Positions 52,917 to 61,395 of a stretch of DNA of 64,000 bases are shown piece after piece. This DNA comes from Bacteroidales bacterium WCE2004 (GTDB lineage Bacteria; Bacteroidota; Bacteroidia; Bacteroidales; UBA932), in NCBI GenBank assembly GCA_900167895.1, contig FUZR01000003.1:297105-361104 (forward strand). Reading direction: 5' to 3'. How positions within the stretch are numbered: the first letter of the stretch is position 1; each line of letters opens with the position of its first letter. The position numbers and the translations under genes are program-made. The notes beneath the pieces are model-generated. The model ran no database searches. It saw only the letters and a list, made by a program, of their open reading frames with translations, and was not told the origin of the DNA.

Positions 52917-52950
52917 GTTATAGATAATAAACATTGGGTTAATTGGACGC

Positions 52951-52984
52951 GGGGGCGGGATTTTTAATGGGCCCGCCCCCCTTT
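52951..52984 (+). terminator. GC-rich stem-loop between the binding protein and GH16 genes
   Basis: GGGGGCGGG / CCCGCCCCC with a 12-nt loop, followed by CTTTATC. With no long U-tract it is probably an attenuator or mRNA-stabilising structure that lowers enzyme expression relative to the upstream binding proteins. Confidence 0.5.
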
Positions 52985-52995
52985 ATCGAAAAACT

Positions 52996-54066
52996 ATGCA
53001 GAAAATGTTGTCCCTGATTGCTTCCTTCCTGCTTCTGGCCGCCTGCGGCGAGAAGACGCCGGAACCCGTGCCGGCCGCTCCCGAAATCTCTTTCGCGTGT
53101 ACGGAAATGGCCCTTGACCCCCAGGGGGGCGAGACAAAGGTGCGCGTGAAGGCGACGGCGGCGTGGACCGTGGCGACGGACGGGCAGGACTGGTTCGCGC
53201 TGGCCTCCCCGGAGCAGATCTTCAAAGGCGAGAGCCTGCTGAAGGTATCTGCGCAGCCCAACCTGGGCGGCAACGCCCGCGAGGGCGAACTCCGCTTCAC
53301 CAGCGGCGAACACACCGCGACGCTCGTCGTCCGGCAGGAGCCGTGCTCGTTTGTCCCGGAAGGCTACCGGATGGTCTGGCAGGATGAATTCTCGGGCGCA
53401 TCGTCGGAGCTGGCCACGAAGTGGCGCTTCGAGGACTGGGCGCCGGGCCGCGTCAACCACGAGCTCCAGCGCTATACGCCCGACGACCGGCGGACGTCCT
53501 ACGTCGAGGACGGCGCGCTGCACATCGTGGCGCGCAAAGACGGCAAGCAGGTGATCTCCGCCCGGATGAATACCCGCGGCTCCTGGCTTTACGGCTATAT
53601 GGAAGCCGCCATCTGGCTCCCGGAAGGCAAGGGCACCTGGCCCGCTTTTTGGATGATGCCGGACGACATGTCCCGGGGCTGGCCCGCCTGCGGCGAGATC
53701 GACATCCTGGAGGAAGTGGGCGTGCATGCCGACTACACCTCCTCGTCCATCCACTGCCAGGCCTACAACCACGTCAAAGGGACGCAGAAGACGGCCGAAC
53801 GCCTGACGGCGGGCGCCGAGAGCGGCTACCACGTGTACGGCCTCGAGTGGACGGCCGACTATATCAGGACCTACGTAGACGGAAAAAAACTTCTCGAATT
53901 CAAGAACGACCAGGCCGGGAACGATGACACCTGGCCCTTCAACAAGAAATTTTTCATCACCCTCAACCTGGCATGGGGAGGTGACTGGGGCGGCATGTCC
54001 GGCGTGGACGAGAGCGCCCTGCCCTGTACGATGCGGGTGGACTATGTCCGGGTGTACCAGAAATAG
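52996..54066 (+). CDS. GH16 endo-beta-glucanase (laminarinase-like) lipoprotein with BACON domain
   Basis: 356-aa lipoprotein (LLLAACGEK, C17). BACON-type domain about 27-116, a Bacteroidetes surface spacer. GH16 catalytic domain about 120-356 with the EIDILEE motif: nucleophile E234, assisting D236 and acid/base E239. The uninterrupted E-I-D-I-L-E-E form fits laminarinases and mixed-linkage glucanases; substrate preference (beta-1,3 or beta-1,3-1,4) cannot be fixed by eye. It precedes GH3 by three bases and should make the first cut at the surface. Confidence 0.93.
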   Translation: MQKMLSLIASFLLLAACGEKTPEPVPAAPEISFACTEMALDPQGGETKVRVKATAAWTVATDGQDWFALASPEQIFKGESLLKVSAQPNLGGNAREGELRFTSGEHTATLVVRQEPCSFVPEGYRMVWQDEFSGASSELATKWRFEDWAPGRVNHELQRYTPDDRRTSYVEDGALHIVARKDGKQVISARMNTRGSWLYGYMEAAIWLPEGKGTWPAFWMMPDDMSRGWPACGEIDILEEVGVHADYTSSSIHCQAYNHVKGTQKTAERLTAGAESGYHVYGLEWTADYIRTYVDGKKLLEFKNDQAGNDDTWPFNKKFFITLNLAWGGDWGGMSGVDESALPCTMRVDYVRVYQK

Positions 54067-54069
54067 AAA

Positions 54070-56322
54070 ATGAGCAAAAAGACGATACGAAACTTATTCC
54101 TGGCGGCCGCGTGCCTGGCGGCGGCTGCCTGTGGCGGCCCGAAGCGGCCGTCCACGGTCGGCACGACGCCGGAGGTGGAGCGACGCGTGGAGGAGATCCT
54201 CGCGAAGATGACCCTGGCCGAGAAGATCGGCCAGATGAACCAGGTCTCGGCCGACGGCGGCGTGGAAAACTATGCCGAAGCCGTGCGCCGCGGGCAGATC
54301 GGGTCGGTCCTCAACGTGGTGGACCCGGCCAGGATCAATGAGCTGCAGCGCATCGCGATGGAAGAGTCGCGGCTCGCGATCCCCCTGCTGGTGGGCCGCG
54401 ACGTGATCCACGGTTTCCATACGGTCTTCCCGATCCCGCTCGGCCTCGCCGCGACCTTCGATCCGGCGCTGGTGGAGGAAGGCGCCCGCGTGGCCGCCGT
54501 CGAGGCGACGGCGCAGGGCGTCCGCTGGACCTTCTCGCCGATGCTCGACATCGCCCGCGACCCCCGCTGGGGCCGCATGGCGGAAGGCAGCGGCGAAGAC
54601 ACCTGGCTGGACGCCCGGATGGGCGAGGCCATGGTGCGCGGCTACCAGGGCGCGCAGTGGGACACGACCGCGATGGCGGCGTGCATCAAGCACTTCGTGG
54701 GCTACGGCGCCGCCGAGGGCGGGCGCGACTACAACAGTACCTTCCTGACGGAGAACCAGTTGCGCAACGTCTACCTGCCGCCCTTCGAGGCGGCCGTCAA
54801 GGCCGGCGCGCTGACGCTGATGACTTCGTTCAACGACAACGACGGCGTGCCCTCGACGGGCAACAAGTTCGTGGTCGGGGACATCCTGCGCGGAGAATGG
54901 GGATTCGACGGCCTGGTCGTCACCGACTGGAACTCGATGGGCGAGATGATTTCCCACGGCTATGGCGCCGACCGCCGCGAAGTGGCGCGGCAGGCGCTGG
55001 ACGCCGGGGTGGACATGGACATGATGACCTTCGGGTTCATCACCCACCTGGAAGAGCTGGTGCGCGCCGGCGAGGTCAAGGAATCCGCCATCGACGACGC
55101 CGTGCGCAACATCCTGCGCGTCAAGGTGCTGCTCGGCCTGTTCGAGCATCCCTACGTGGACGCCGCTGCCGCGGAAGCGGTCCAGTATGCGCCGGAGCAC
55201 CTGGACGCTGCCCGCCGCACCGCGGAGGAGTCCGCCGTCCTGCTCAAGAATGACGGCGTCCTCCCGCTGGACGCCGGTCGCGTGCGGACGGTCCTCGTCA
55301 CCGGCCCGATGGCCGACGCGCCCCACGACCAGCTGGGCACCTGGGCCTTCGACGGCCAGAAACAGCACACCGTCACGCCGCTCGCGGCGCTGCGGGAGCG
55401 TTTCCCGGGCCGGGTGATCTATGTGCCCGGGCTGAAGGACAGCCGTGAGAAGCGGGCGCGCTTCGACGACGTCGTGGCTGCCGCCCGCCGTGCGGACGTG
55501 GTCCTGGCCTTCCTCGGCGAGGAAGCCATCCTTTCGGGCGAAGCCCATTCGCTTGCCGACCTCAACCTGAAGGGCTCCCAGAGCGAGCTGCTGGCCGCAC
55601 TGCAGGCCACCGGCAAGCCGGTCGTGGCCACGGTGATGGCCGGCCGTCCGCTCACCGTCGAGCGCGACCTGCCCAACTGCCGGGCGTTGCTCTACAGCTT
55701 CCATCCCGGCACGATGGGCGGCCCGGCGCTCGCCAACCTCATCTTCGGCGACGCCGCGCCCTCCGGCAAGACCCCCGTCACCTTCCTGCGGACGGTGGGC
55801 CAGGTGCCGATGTACTACAGCCACAACATGACCGGCCGTCCCTACCGGGGCGAGAAACTGCTCGACGAGATCGGGCCCGAGGCGGGCCAGACCTCGCTGG
55901 GCAACACGTCCTACTATCTGGACTACGGCGCTTACCCGCTCTTCCCCTTCGGCTATGGCCTGAGCTACACGACCTTCGCCTATTCCGAGCCCGCGCTCGA
56001 CAAGGCCGTCTACGGCCGCGGCGACGTGGTCCGCGCCGCCTGCACCCTGACCAACACGGGCGCCCGTCCGGGCACCGAGGTGGTCCAGGTCTACGTGCGC
56101 GACCTGGTGGGCTCGTTCACGCGCCCCGTCAAGGAGCTCAAGCATTTTGAGCGCGTGGCCCTGCAGCCCGGCGAAAGCCGCCGCGTGGAGGTGGAAATTC
56201 CGGTGTCGGAACTGGCATTCTGGGGCGCCGACGGCACGAAGAAAGTGGAGCCGGGCGACTTCCAGCTATGGATCGCGGGCGACAGCGCCTCAGGCGATCC
56301 GCTGGCATTCAAGGTAGAATAA
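54070..56322 (+). CDS. GH3 beta-glucosidase
   Basis: 750-aa lipoprotein-type exported enzyme (LAAAACGGP, C21). GH3 N-domain about 35-360 with nucleophile D286 in LVVTDWNSMGE, and KHF and GRD substrate-binding segments near 207-220. GH3 C-domain about 385-600, then an Fn3-like domain (about 655-735). Layout and length match BglX-type periplasmic beta-glucosidases that split oligosaccharides to glucose. It is the last gene of the PUL and is followed by a strong terminator. Confidence 0.95.
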   Translation: MSKKTIRNLFLAAACLAAAACGGPKRPSTVGTTPEVERRVEEILAKMTLAEKIGQMNQVSADGGVENYAEAVRRGQIGSVLNVVDPARINELQRIAMEESRLAIPLLVGRDVIHGFHTVFPIPLGLAATFDPALVEEGARVAAVEATAQGVRWTFSPMLDIARDPRWGRMAEGSGEDTWLDARMGEAMVRGYQGAQWDTTAMAACIKHFVGYGAAEGGRDYNSTFLTENQLRNVYLPPFEAAVKAGALTLMTSFNDNDGVPSTGNKFVVGDILRGEWGFDGLVVTDWNSMGEMISHGYGADRREVARQALDAGVDMDMMTFGFITHLEELVRAGEVKESAIDDAVRNILRVKVLLGLFEHPYVDAAAAEAVQYAPEHLDAARRTAEESAVLLKNDGVLPLDAGRVRTVLVTGPMADAPHDQLGTWAFDGQKQHTVTPLAALRERFPGRVIYVPGLKDSREKRARFDDVVAAARRADVVLAFLGEEAILSGEAHSLADLNLKGSQSELLAALQATGKPVVATVMAGRPLTVERDLPNCRALLYSFHPGTMGGPALANLIFGDAAPSGKTPVTFLRTVGQVPMYYSHNMTGRPYRGEKLLDEIGPEAGQTSLGNTSYYLDYGAYPLFPFGYGLSYTTFAYSEPALDKAVYGRGDVVRAACTLTNTGARPGTEVVQVYVRDLVGSFTRPVKELKHFERVALQPGESRRVEVEIPVSELAFWGADGTKKVEPGDFQLWIAGDSASGDPLAFKVE

Positions 56323-56324
56323 GA

Positions 56325-56357
56325 AAAGGACCGGGGCTGAGCCTCGGTCCTTTCATT
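56325..56357. terminator. Terminator after the GH3 gene
   Basis: 13-bp stem AAAGGACCGGGGC / GCCTCGGTCCTTT with a TGA loop (one G-T pair), followed by CATTTTG. It also lies just before the end of the convergent C69 gene and may act on both strands. Confidence 0.85.
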
Positions 56358-56371
56358 TTGCCCCGCAGGGG

Positions 56372-58066
56372 CTATTTGCTTTCGAGCACCGGCGCGTGCG
56401 GGTCGTTGGCGACAGCGCGCTTCCAGATCTCGTTGTAGCCGCCGTACTGGAGCTTGTCGGGGAAACCGGCGCCATATTCCGTGTGCAGGAAATTGCCCTG
56501 CTCGTCCTGGGCCTTGATGTTGCCGTCGATGAACTTGACGAGCAGCGTCTCCTCCAGCTTCGTCCAGGCCGCGAACTGCGCCTGGGCCGTCTCCACGCTG
56601 TATTCCGTCATCATTTTGCGTGCCTTGCGCAGCCGGCCGCGCTCCACGAGCGCCTTCAGCCGGGCGTCCATCTCCGGGATGCCGCGCTCCAGCTGCTCCC
56701 GCTCGAAGCGGTCCGCCGCCGCGCGCGCCACCGGCGCCATCCGGTCGTACATCTTGTAGCAGGCATTCGCCACGCGGTTGCACATCCAGAACTGGGCGGT
56801 GGGGCTGTAGTGCAGCAGGTCGCCGTTGCCCTCGCGCAGGCACTCCGGAACCTGGGTGAGGTTGGCGTAGATCGGGGTGAGGTAGGAGGTGGCGGCGTCG
56901 TCGCAGCCGAACCAGATCAGGGCGCCGACCTCGTCGGGCAGGAAGCCGCGCGCCTGCGCGACGAACCAGAAGCCCGTCTGCTGCGTGGCGATGGCCCGCT
57001 CGTTGAGGTAGGTCTTGCCGTCCACGGTGAAGTTCATCGGCCGCCAGCGGTAGGGCAGGCCGTTGCCGCCCGCGCCGATGTCGGCGGTCATGTCCATCGG
57101 GGTGCCCTCGAAGTGGTCGCGCATCACGTCGGCCACGTCCTTGACGGTAATCTTGCGCGTCGGCTTGACGAAGAGGGGCATCTCGCCCTTGAGGTCATAG
57201 CCCATCGCGTAGTCCAGCCAGTCGGCGGCGGGGCGGGAGACCTCCTGCCCGTTCTCTTCGTAGGTGAAGACGCCGTCGCAGAGGATGTTGAACGCGCTCC
57301 AGGCGCGGGCGTCGCAGGCGCGGGCTCCGCCGAAATCGAGCGGATTGTAGGCGTCGCGGAAGCTGAAATCCGCGTCCTCGCCCTCATACCAGCCCTGCTC
57401 GCGGGCGAAGCTGATCACGTCCGGGGCGTAGAGGCAGTTGTCCGGGTCGTCCAGGGGGAAACGCGTGATGCGGGCCTGGTTGGCGTGGGCGCAGATATAG
57501 CCGTCCGGCACGCGCCGCGCCACCCACACGATGCCCTTCTGCGCGCCCTTGCCCACGAGATCCATCACCCAGGCCTCCTTCGGGTCGGCGATCGAGAAGG
57601 ATTCGCCCTCGGAGGGGTAGCCGTAGGTATTGGCCAGGTCCACGATGGTCTGGATGGCCTCCCGCGCCGTCGTGGCGCGCTGCAGGGTGATATAGATCAG
57701 CGAACCGTAGTCCATGATGCCGTCGGGGTTGACCTGCTCTTCGCGGCCGCCCCAGGTGGTCTCGCCGATGATCAGCTGCCGCTGGTTCATGTTGCCGACG
57801 GTCTGCCAGGTGCGCTCCACCTGCGCGATGTCGCCCAGGGGCCTGCCCGTGTCCCACTCGCGGACGGCGAGCCGGCTGCCGGCCGTGAAACGGGCCGCGG
57901 GGCGGAAATAGAGTTCACCGAAGAGGCCGTGGGAATCGGCGGCGTAGGAGACCATGCTGGAGCCGTCGGCGCTGGCGCCGGGGCTCACGATCACGTTGGT
58001 GCAGGCGTCCGTCCGGCCGGCGGCGAAAGCCGTCAAAGCCAGGATGGTGCAGAGAAATTTTCGCAT
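56372..58066 (-). CDS. Peptidase family C69 dipeptidase (PepD-like), exported
   Basis: 564-aa Ntn-hydrolase. A signal peptide is followed by C22 in DACTNVIVSPGASADGSS, the expected N-terminal nucleophile after processing. Further family features: DSHGLFGELYF, QRQLIIGETTWGGREE and SEGESFSIADPKEAWVMD. It probably cleaves dipeptides in the periplasm. Single gene, convergent with the PUL and divergent from the small gene at 58097. Confidence 0.92.
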   Translation of the reverse strand: MRKFLCTILALTAFAAGRTDACTNVIVSPGASADGSSMVSYAADSHGLFGELYFRPAARFTAGSRLAVREWDTGRPLGDIAQVERTWQTVGNMNQRQLIIGETTWGGREEQVNPDGIMDYGSLIYITLQRATTAREAIQTIVDLANTYGYPSEGESFSIADPKEAWVMDLVGKGAQKGIVWVARRVPDGYICAHANQARITRFPLDDPDNCLYAPDVISFAREQGWYEGEDADFSFRDAYNPLDFGGARACDARAWSAFNILCDGVFTYEENGQEVSRPAADWLDYAMGYDLKGEMPLFVKPTRKITVKDVADVMRDHFEGTPMDMTADIGAGGNGLPYRWRPMNFTVDGKTYLNERAIATQQTGFWFVAQARGFLPDEVGALIWFGCDDAATSYLTPIYANLTQVPECLREGNGDLLHYSPTAQFWMCNRVANACYKMYDRMAPVARAAADRFEREQLERGIPEMDARLKALVERGRLRKARKMMTEYSVETAQAQFAAWTKLEETLLVKFIDGNIKAQDEQGNFLHTEYGAGFPDKLQYGGYNEIWKRAVANDPHAPVLESK

Positions 58067-58081
58067 TTTATCTTTTATTTA

Positions 58082-58089
58082 TAAATTTG
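58082..58089 (+). promoter_or_regulatory. Bacteroidetes -7 promoter motif upstream of the 58097 gene
   Basis: TAAATTTG, exact TAnnTTTG match, seven bases before the ATG. It probably drives the small gene and pheS. Confidence 0.7.
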
Positions 58090-58096
58090 CAGGCTT

Positions 58097-58510
58097 ATGA
58101 GATACAAAGCTATAAAATTTTTCGGGATTGCCGCCCTGCTGCTCCTGCCTTTGCTGGCGGGCGCGCAGCAGCCGCAGGCCGAAGAAGAAGAGCTCAAGCA
58201 GCTCCGTCAGGTCATCGACCAGACGGTCGCGAACTATGAGACCCAGCTTGGTCTGGAGGACTGGCAGTCGTTCTACGTGGACTCCATCCTGACCCACGAC
58301 TACGAAGCGCTGCGCATCGAGCTCAAGTCCCTGCGCGACGCCAAGGTGTCCAACGCCGACATCTATCAGGTCACGCAGGACAAGTGGGCCGAGCAGGTCT
58401 ACGTCTCGCTGCAGAAGGTCTTCACCGAGGAGCAGTGGAACAAGTATCTCAAGTCCGGCGCCGCGCGCGACAAGAAGGCGCGCGACAAGCGCGCCGCCAA
58501 ACGCAAGTAG
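58097..58510 (+). CDS. Small exported charged protein
   Basis: 137-aa protein with a signal peptide (LLAGAQQ, about 24). The mature part is highly charged and helical: an acidic start (EEEELKQLRQ) and a Lys/Arg-rich tail (RDKKARDKRAAKRK). No family recognised. The pattern is reminiscent of small periplasmic Spy-like helical proteins, but without their LTxxQ motif. Six bases upstream of pheS, so probably co-transcribed with it. Confidence 0.7.
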   Translation: MRYKAIKFFGIAALLLLPLLAGAQQPQAEEEELKQLRQVIDQTVANYETQLGLEDWQSFYVDSILTHDYEALRIELKSLRDAKVSNADIYQVTQDKWAEQVYVSLQKVFTEEQWNKYLKSGAARDKKARDKRAAKRK

Positions 58511-58516
58511 CACATT

Positions 58517-59557
58517 ATGAAAAGAGAAGATATCGACAAGGTCCTTGCGGAGCTGAAAGCGCTCCAGTGCAAGACGCAGAAAGAGGTTGAAGAGGCGCGC
58601 GTGCGCTTCCTCGGCAAGAAAGGCGAGATCACGGCGCTCTTCGAGGAGTTCCGCACCGTGGACAAGGATATGAAGCGCGAGTTCGGCCGCACGCTCAACG
58701 AGCTCAAGAACATCGCCGAGGAGACGATCCGCAATCTCCGCGACATCGTCGGCGAGGAGAGCGGCAGCCAGGGCCCGAAGCAGGACCTCACGATGCCCGG
58801 CGACCCGCTGGAGCTCGGTTCCCGCCATCCGGTCTCGATCGTGCGGCAGGAGATCGTCGACATCTTCCGCAAGTTCGGCTACGACGTGGCCGAGGGCCCG
58901 GAGATCGAGGACGACTACCACGTCTTCGAGGCGCTCAACTTCCCGCCGAACCACCCGGCCCGCGACATGCAGGACACCTTCTTCGTGTCCGTCGGCCATC
59001 CCAACCCGCTGCTGCTCCGCACGCACACGTCCAGCGTGCAGGTCCGCACGATGGAGAAGATGAAGAATCCTCCCATCCGCGTCATCTGCCCCGGCCGCGT
59101 GTTCCGCAACGAAGCCATCAGCGCCCGCGCGCACTGCATCTTCCACCAGGCCGAGGGCCTCTACATCGACGAGGGCGTGACCTTCGCCGACCTCAAGCAG
59201 GCCATCCTTCTGTTCGCCCGCGAGATGTTCGGTCCCGAGACCGAGATCCGCATGCGCCCGTCCTTCTTCCCCTTCACGGAGCCGTCCGCCGAGGTGGACG
59301 TCAGCTGCAACATCTGCCACGGCAAGGGCTGCAACATCTGCAAGGGGACCGGCTGGCTGGAGATCCTGGGCTGCGGCATGGTGGACCCCAACGTCCTCGA
59401 GGCGAGCGGGATCGACTCCAAGAAATACAGCGGCTTCGCCTTCGGCATGGGCCTCGAGCGCATCGCGATGCTCAAGTGGCGCGTCAACGACCTGCGCCAC
59501 TACTTCGAGAACGACATGCGCTTCCTCCAGGAGTTCAGCACTTCCGTAGAAGTTTAA
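58517..59557 (+). CDS. pheS: Phenylalanyl-tRNA synthetase alpha subunit
   Basis: 346-aa class II synthetase subunit. N-terminal coiled coil about 1-85, then motif 1 (RHPVSIVRQEIVDIFRKFGY), motif 2 (RVICPGRVFRNEAISARAHC, then FHQAEGLYID) and motif 3 (GFAFGMGLERIAMLKW). The cysteine cluster CNICHGKGCNICKGTGW (about 255-271) is a Bacteroidetes-type insertion that could bind zinc. pheT is not adjacent, as is usual in Bacteroidetes. Confidence 0.96.
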   Translation: MKREDIDKVLAELKALQCKTQKEVEEARVRFLGKKGEITALFEEFRTVDKDMKREFGRTLNELKNIAEETIRNLRDIVGEESGSQGPKQDLTMPGDPLELGSRHPVSIVRQEIVDIFRKFGYDVAEGPEIEDDYHVFEALNFPPNHPARDMQDTFFVSVGHPNPLLLRTHTSSVQVRTMEKMKNPPIRVICPGRVFRNEAISARAHCIFHQAEGLYIDEGVTFADLKQAILLFAREMFGPETEIRMRPSFFPFTEPSAEVDVSCNICHGKGCNICKGTGWLEILGCGMVDPNVLEASGIDSKKYSGFAFGMGLERIAMLKWRVNDLRHYFENDMRFLQEFSTSVEV

Positions 59558-59575
59558 TCATTCATCATAAGGGAT

Positions 59576-59601
59576 CCGCCGCCGGACTTGACAGGCGGCG
59601 G
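59576..59601 (+). other. GC-rich hairpin upstream of the preQ1-like element
   Basis: Perfect 8-bp stem CCGCCGCC / GGCGGCGG with loop GGACTTGACA, 18 bp after the pheS stop. No U-tract follows. It may be a weak terminator for pheS or a structural part of the leader. Confidence 0.6.
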
Positions 59602-59605
59602 GCCC

Positions 59606-59635
59606 TGTGTTCTTGAAACCACGTTAAAAACAAGC
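59606..59635 (+). promoter_or_regulatory. Candidate preQ1-I riboswitch controlling yhhQ-queF
   Basis: Compact H-type pseudoknot directly before the yhhQ ATG. P1 is TGTG (59606-59609) with CACG (59620-59623); the loop is TTCTTGAAAC (59610-59619); an A-rich tail TTAAAAA follows. P2 pairs loop CTTG (59612-59615) with CAAG (59631-59634). The last loop base, C59619, occupies the position of the ligand-specifying cytosine of preQ1-I aptamers, and the tail resembles that of the Thermoanaerobacter tengcongensis aptamer. Closure would occlude the translation start. P1 is only four pairs including one G-U. Confidence 0.65.
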
Positions 59636-60340
59636 ATGGAAAAGTCAAACGTTTTCAGCACCAGGTTCCTGGTGATGGCAGTCACGCTTATTGTCTGCCT
59701 CATTACATCCAATTTCTTCGTCCCGCGCCTCTGGCAGGTGGCCGGGCTGCCGCTGCAGCTCTCTGGCGCCGTGCTGCTGTTCCCGGTGTCCTATATCCTC
59801 AACGACTGCATCACCGAGGTCTACGGCTACCGCAAGGCGCGCTTCGTCATCTGGCTCGCCTTCGCCCTCAGCGCCTTCGTCGCGCTGATGGCCCAGTTCG
59901 TGTGCTGGCTGCCCGAACCCCTGCAGGACGGCAGCAAGCCCGTGGCCGAGAGCTTCAACGGCCTGTTCGCCATGGTCCCCAAGACCACGGCCGCCTCGCT
60001 GGTCGCCTTCCTGGTCGGTTCCACGGTCAATGCGTGGATCATGAGCCGGATGAAGGCCCGCTCCGGCGGCAAGCTCTTCGGCGTGCGCGCCATCCTCTCC
60101 TCCGTGGGCGGCGAACTCGCCGACTCGCTCATCTTCTTCCCGGTGGTCTTCTGGGGCGTGATGCCCCTGGGCGCCGTCGTCTCCCTGGCCCTGACGCAGG
60201 TGTGCGCCAAGGTCCTCTACGAGATCGTCATCCTGCCGGTCACGGCCTGGTTCGTCCGTCACACCAAGCGGGCCGAAGGCGTGGACGTCATCGACAGGGG
60301 GATCTCATACAACCCTTTCAAAATCAGCGATATCCAGTAA
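59636..60340 (+). CDS. yhhQ: YhhQ-type queuosine precursor transporter
   Basis: 234-aa inner-membrane protein of the DUF165/vitamin-uptake family that imports preQ0/preQ1. The ATG at 59636 (MEKSNVFSTRFLVM) is preferred to an upstream TTG that would read through the riboswitch. Six hydrophobic segments. Family motifs: CLITSNFFV, FPVSYILNDCITEVYGYRKAR (partial) and GGELADSLIFFPVVFWG. It is followed after three bases by queF. With a preQ1-like aptamer in front, import is probably switched off when preQ1 is plentiful. Confidence 0.92.
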   Translation: MEKSNVFSTRFLVMAVTLIVCLITSNFFVPRLWQVAGLPLQLSGAVLLFPVSYILNDCITEVYGYRKARFVIWLAFALSAFVALMAQFVCWLPEPLQDGSKPVAESFNGLFAMVPKTTAASLVAFLVGSTVNAWIMSRMKARSGGKLFGVRAILSSVGGELADSLIFFPVVFWGVMPLGAVVSLALTQVCAKVLYEIVILPVTAWFVRHTKRAEGVDVIDRGISYNPFKISDIQ

Positions 60341-60343
60341 ATT

Positions 60344-60799
60344 ATGGACAGAACCAAGGACGGCCTGCAGGCCCTCGGCCGCAAGACCGCATACAGCCAG
60401 GACTATGATCCCGGCGTGCTCGAGACCTTCGAGAACAAGCACCGCGACAACGACTATTGGGTGCGCTTCAACTGCCCGGAGTTCACGACCCTGTGCCCGA
60501 TCACGGGCCAGCCGGACTTCGCGGAACTGCGCATCAGCTACATCCCCGACGTGCGGATGGTCGAGAGCAAGAGCCTCAAGCTTTACCTCTTCAGCTTCCG
60601 CAGCCACGGCGATTTCCACGAGGACGTCGTCAACACCATCATGAAGGACCTCATCGCCCTGATGGATCCCAAGTACATCGAGGTCACGGGCCTCTTCACC
60701 CCGCGCGGCGGCATCTCCATCTACCCCTACGCCAATTACGGCCGCCCGGGCACGAAATACGAGCAGCTCGCCGAGCAGCGCTTCGCCAGCCACGAGTAA
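60344..60799 (+). CDS. queF: NADPH-dependent 7-cyano-7-deazaguanine reductase (YkvM-type QueF)
   Basis: 151-aa unimodular QueF, reducing preQ0 to preQ1. Catalytic C51 in [13 protein letters not shown], nearby D58, and the NADPH/substrate motif [13 protein letters not shown] (74-86). Length fits the YkvM subfamily rather than the longer bimodular E. coli type. Co-transcribed with yhhQ. Together they allow uptake of preQ0 and conversion to preQ1 for tRNA modification. Confidence 0.95.
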   Translation: MDRTKDGLQALGRKTAYSQDYDPGVLETFENKHRDNDYWVRFNCPEFTTLCPITGQPDFAELRISYIPDVRMVESKSLKLYLFSFRSHGDFHEDVVNTIMKDLIALMDPKYIEVTGLFTPRGGISIYPYANYGRPGTKYEQLAEQRFASHE

Positions 60800-60831
60800 C
60801 CTGAACACTTGTTTTTGGATCAAAGAGATAT

Positions 60832-60839
60832 TATTTTTG
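60832..60839 (+). promoter_or_regulatory. Bacteroidetes -7 promoter motif of the 60875 gene
   Basis: TATTTTTG, exact TAnnTTTG match, with TTTG about 18 bp upstream as a possible -33 element; leader of about 35 nt. Confidence 0.75.
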
Positions 60840-60874
60840 TAGTACAACCCTTTAACAATTTAAACACAAAAACG

Positions 60875-61303
60875 ATGAAAAAGATTCTCTTGATCCTTGC
60901 CCTCGCCTGCATGGCGTCGGCGGTGTCCGTGGCAAACGCCGGGCCTCGCAACCCCGTAATCAACACGGTGAACGTGATGAACGACAGCATGTATCCCGTG
61001 AATGTCACTTTTGATCCGTTTGGCGCCTCTGCCTTCACGTTCCGTTTCCCCGAGACTCCGGTGGCCTGGTTTACCCTCAGGAACTGCAACACGGGCGAAT
61101 ACCACTTTGTGTCTCCCGGTTATGCACTCAATGTGACGGTTCCTGTCTCGGGGTATCTCGGGACCTGGGAGCTTGTGCCTCATTTTACCGATGGCGGCAC
61201 GTGCAACGTGCTCTTCTTTGTCGACAACTATCCGTCGGGCGGAGGCGGTAGCGGCTCCGGCAACATAGACCCTTACGATCACGAATTGCCGTTGATGCCG
61301 TAA
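60875..61303 (+). CDS. Small secreted protein of unknown function
   Basis: 142-aa exported protein starting MKKILLILALACM, signal peptide to about 24 (VANAGP). The mature part is beta-rich, about 90 aa, followed by a Gly/Ser linker (SGGGGSGSGN) and the tail IDPYDHELPLMP. No family recognised with confidence; size and layout resemble DUF3244-type secreted proteins of Bacteroidetes. Own promoter and terminator, so expressed alone. The linker and tail pattern parallels the protein at 63325. Confidence 0.7.
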   Translation: MKKILLILALACMASAVSVANAGPRNPVINTVNVMNDSMYPVNVTFDPFGASAFTFRFPETPVAWFTLRNCNTGEYHFVSPGYALNVTVPVSGYLGTWELVPHFTDGGTCNVLFFVDNYPSGGGGSGSGNIDPYDHELPLMP

Positions 61304-61320
61304 GACGAAACGCTTTTGAA

Positions 61321-61353
61321 GGCGTCCCTTTCCGGGGCGCCTTTTTCTTTTTT
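61321..61353 (+). terminator. Rho-independent terminator
   Basis: 8-bp stem GGCGTCCC / GGGGCGCC (one G-U) with loop TTTCC, followed by TTTTTCTTTTTT. Confidence 0.9.
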
Positions 61354-61371
61354 CCGTTCGGATAAAAATGC

Positions 61372-61379
61372 TATTTTTG
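61372..61379 (+). promoter_or_regulatory. Bacteroidetes -7 promoter motif of the 61396 regulator
   Basis: TATTTTTG, exact TAnnTTTG match, 16 bp before the ATG at 61396. Confidence 0.7.
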
Positions 61380-61395
61380 TTCAAATTTGACGCTA

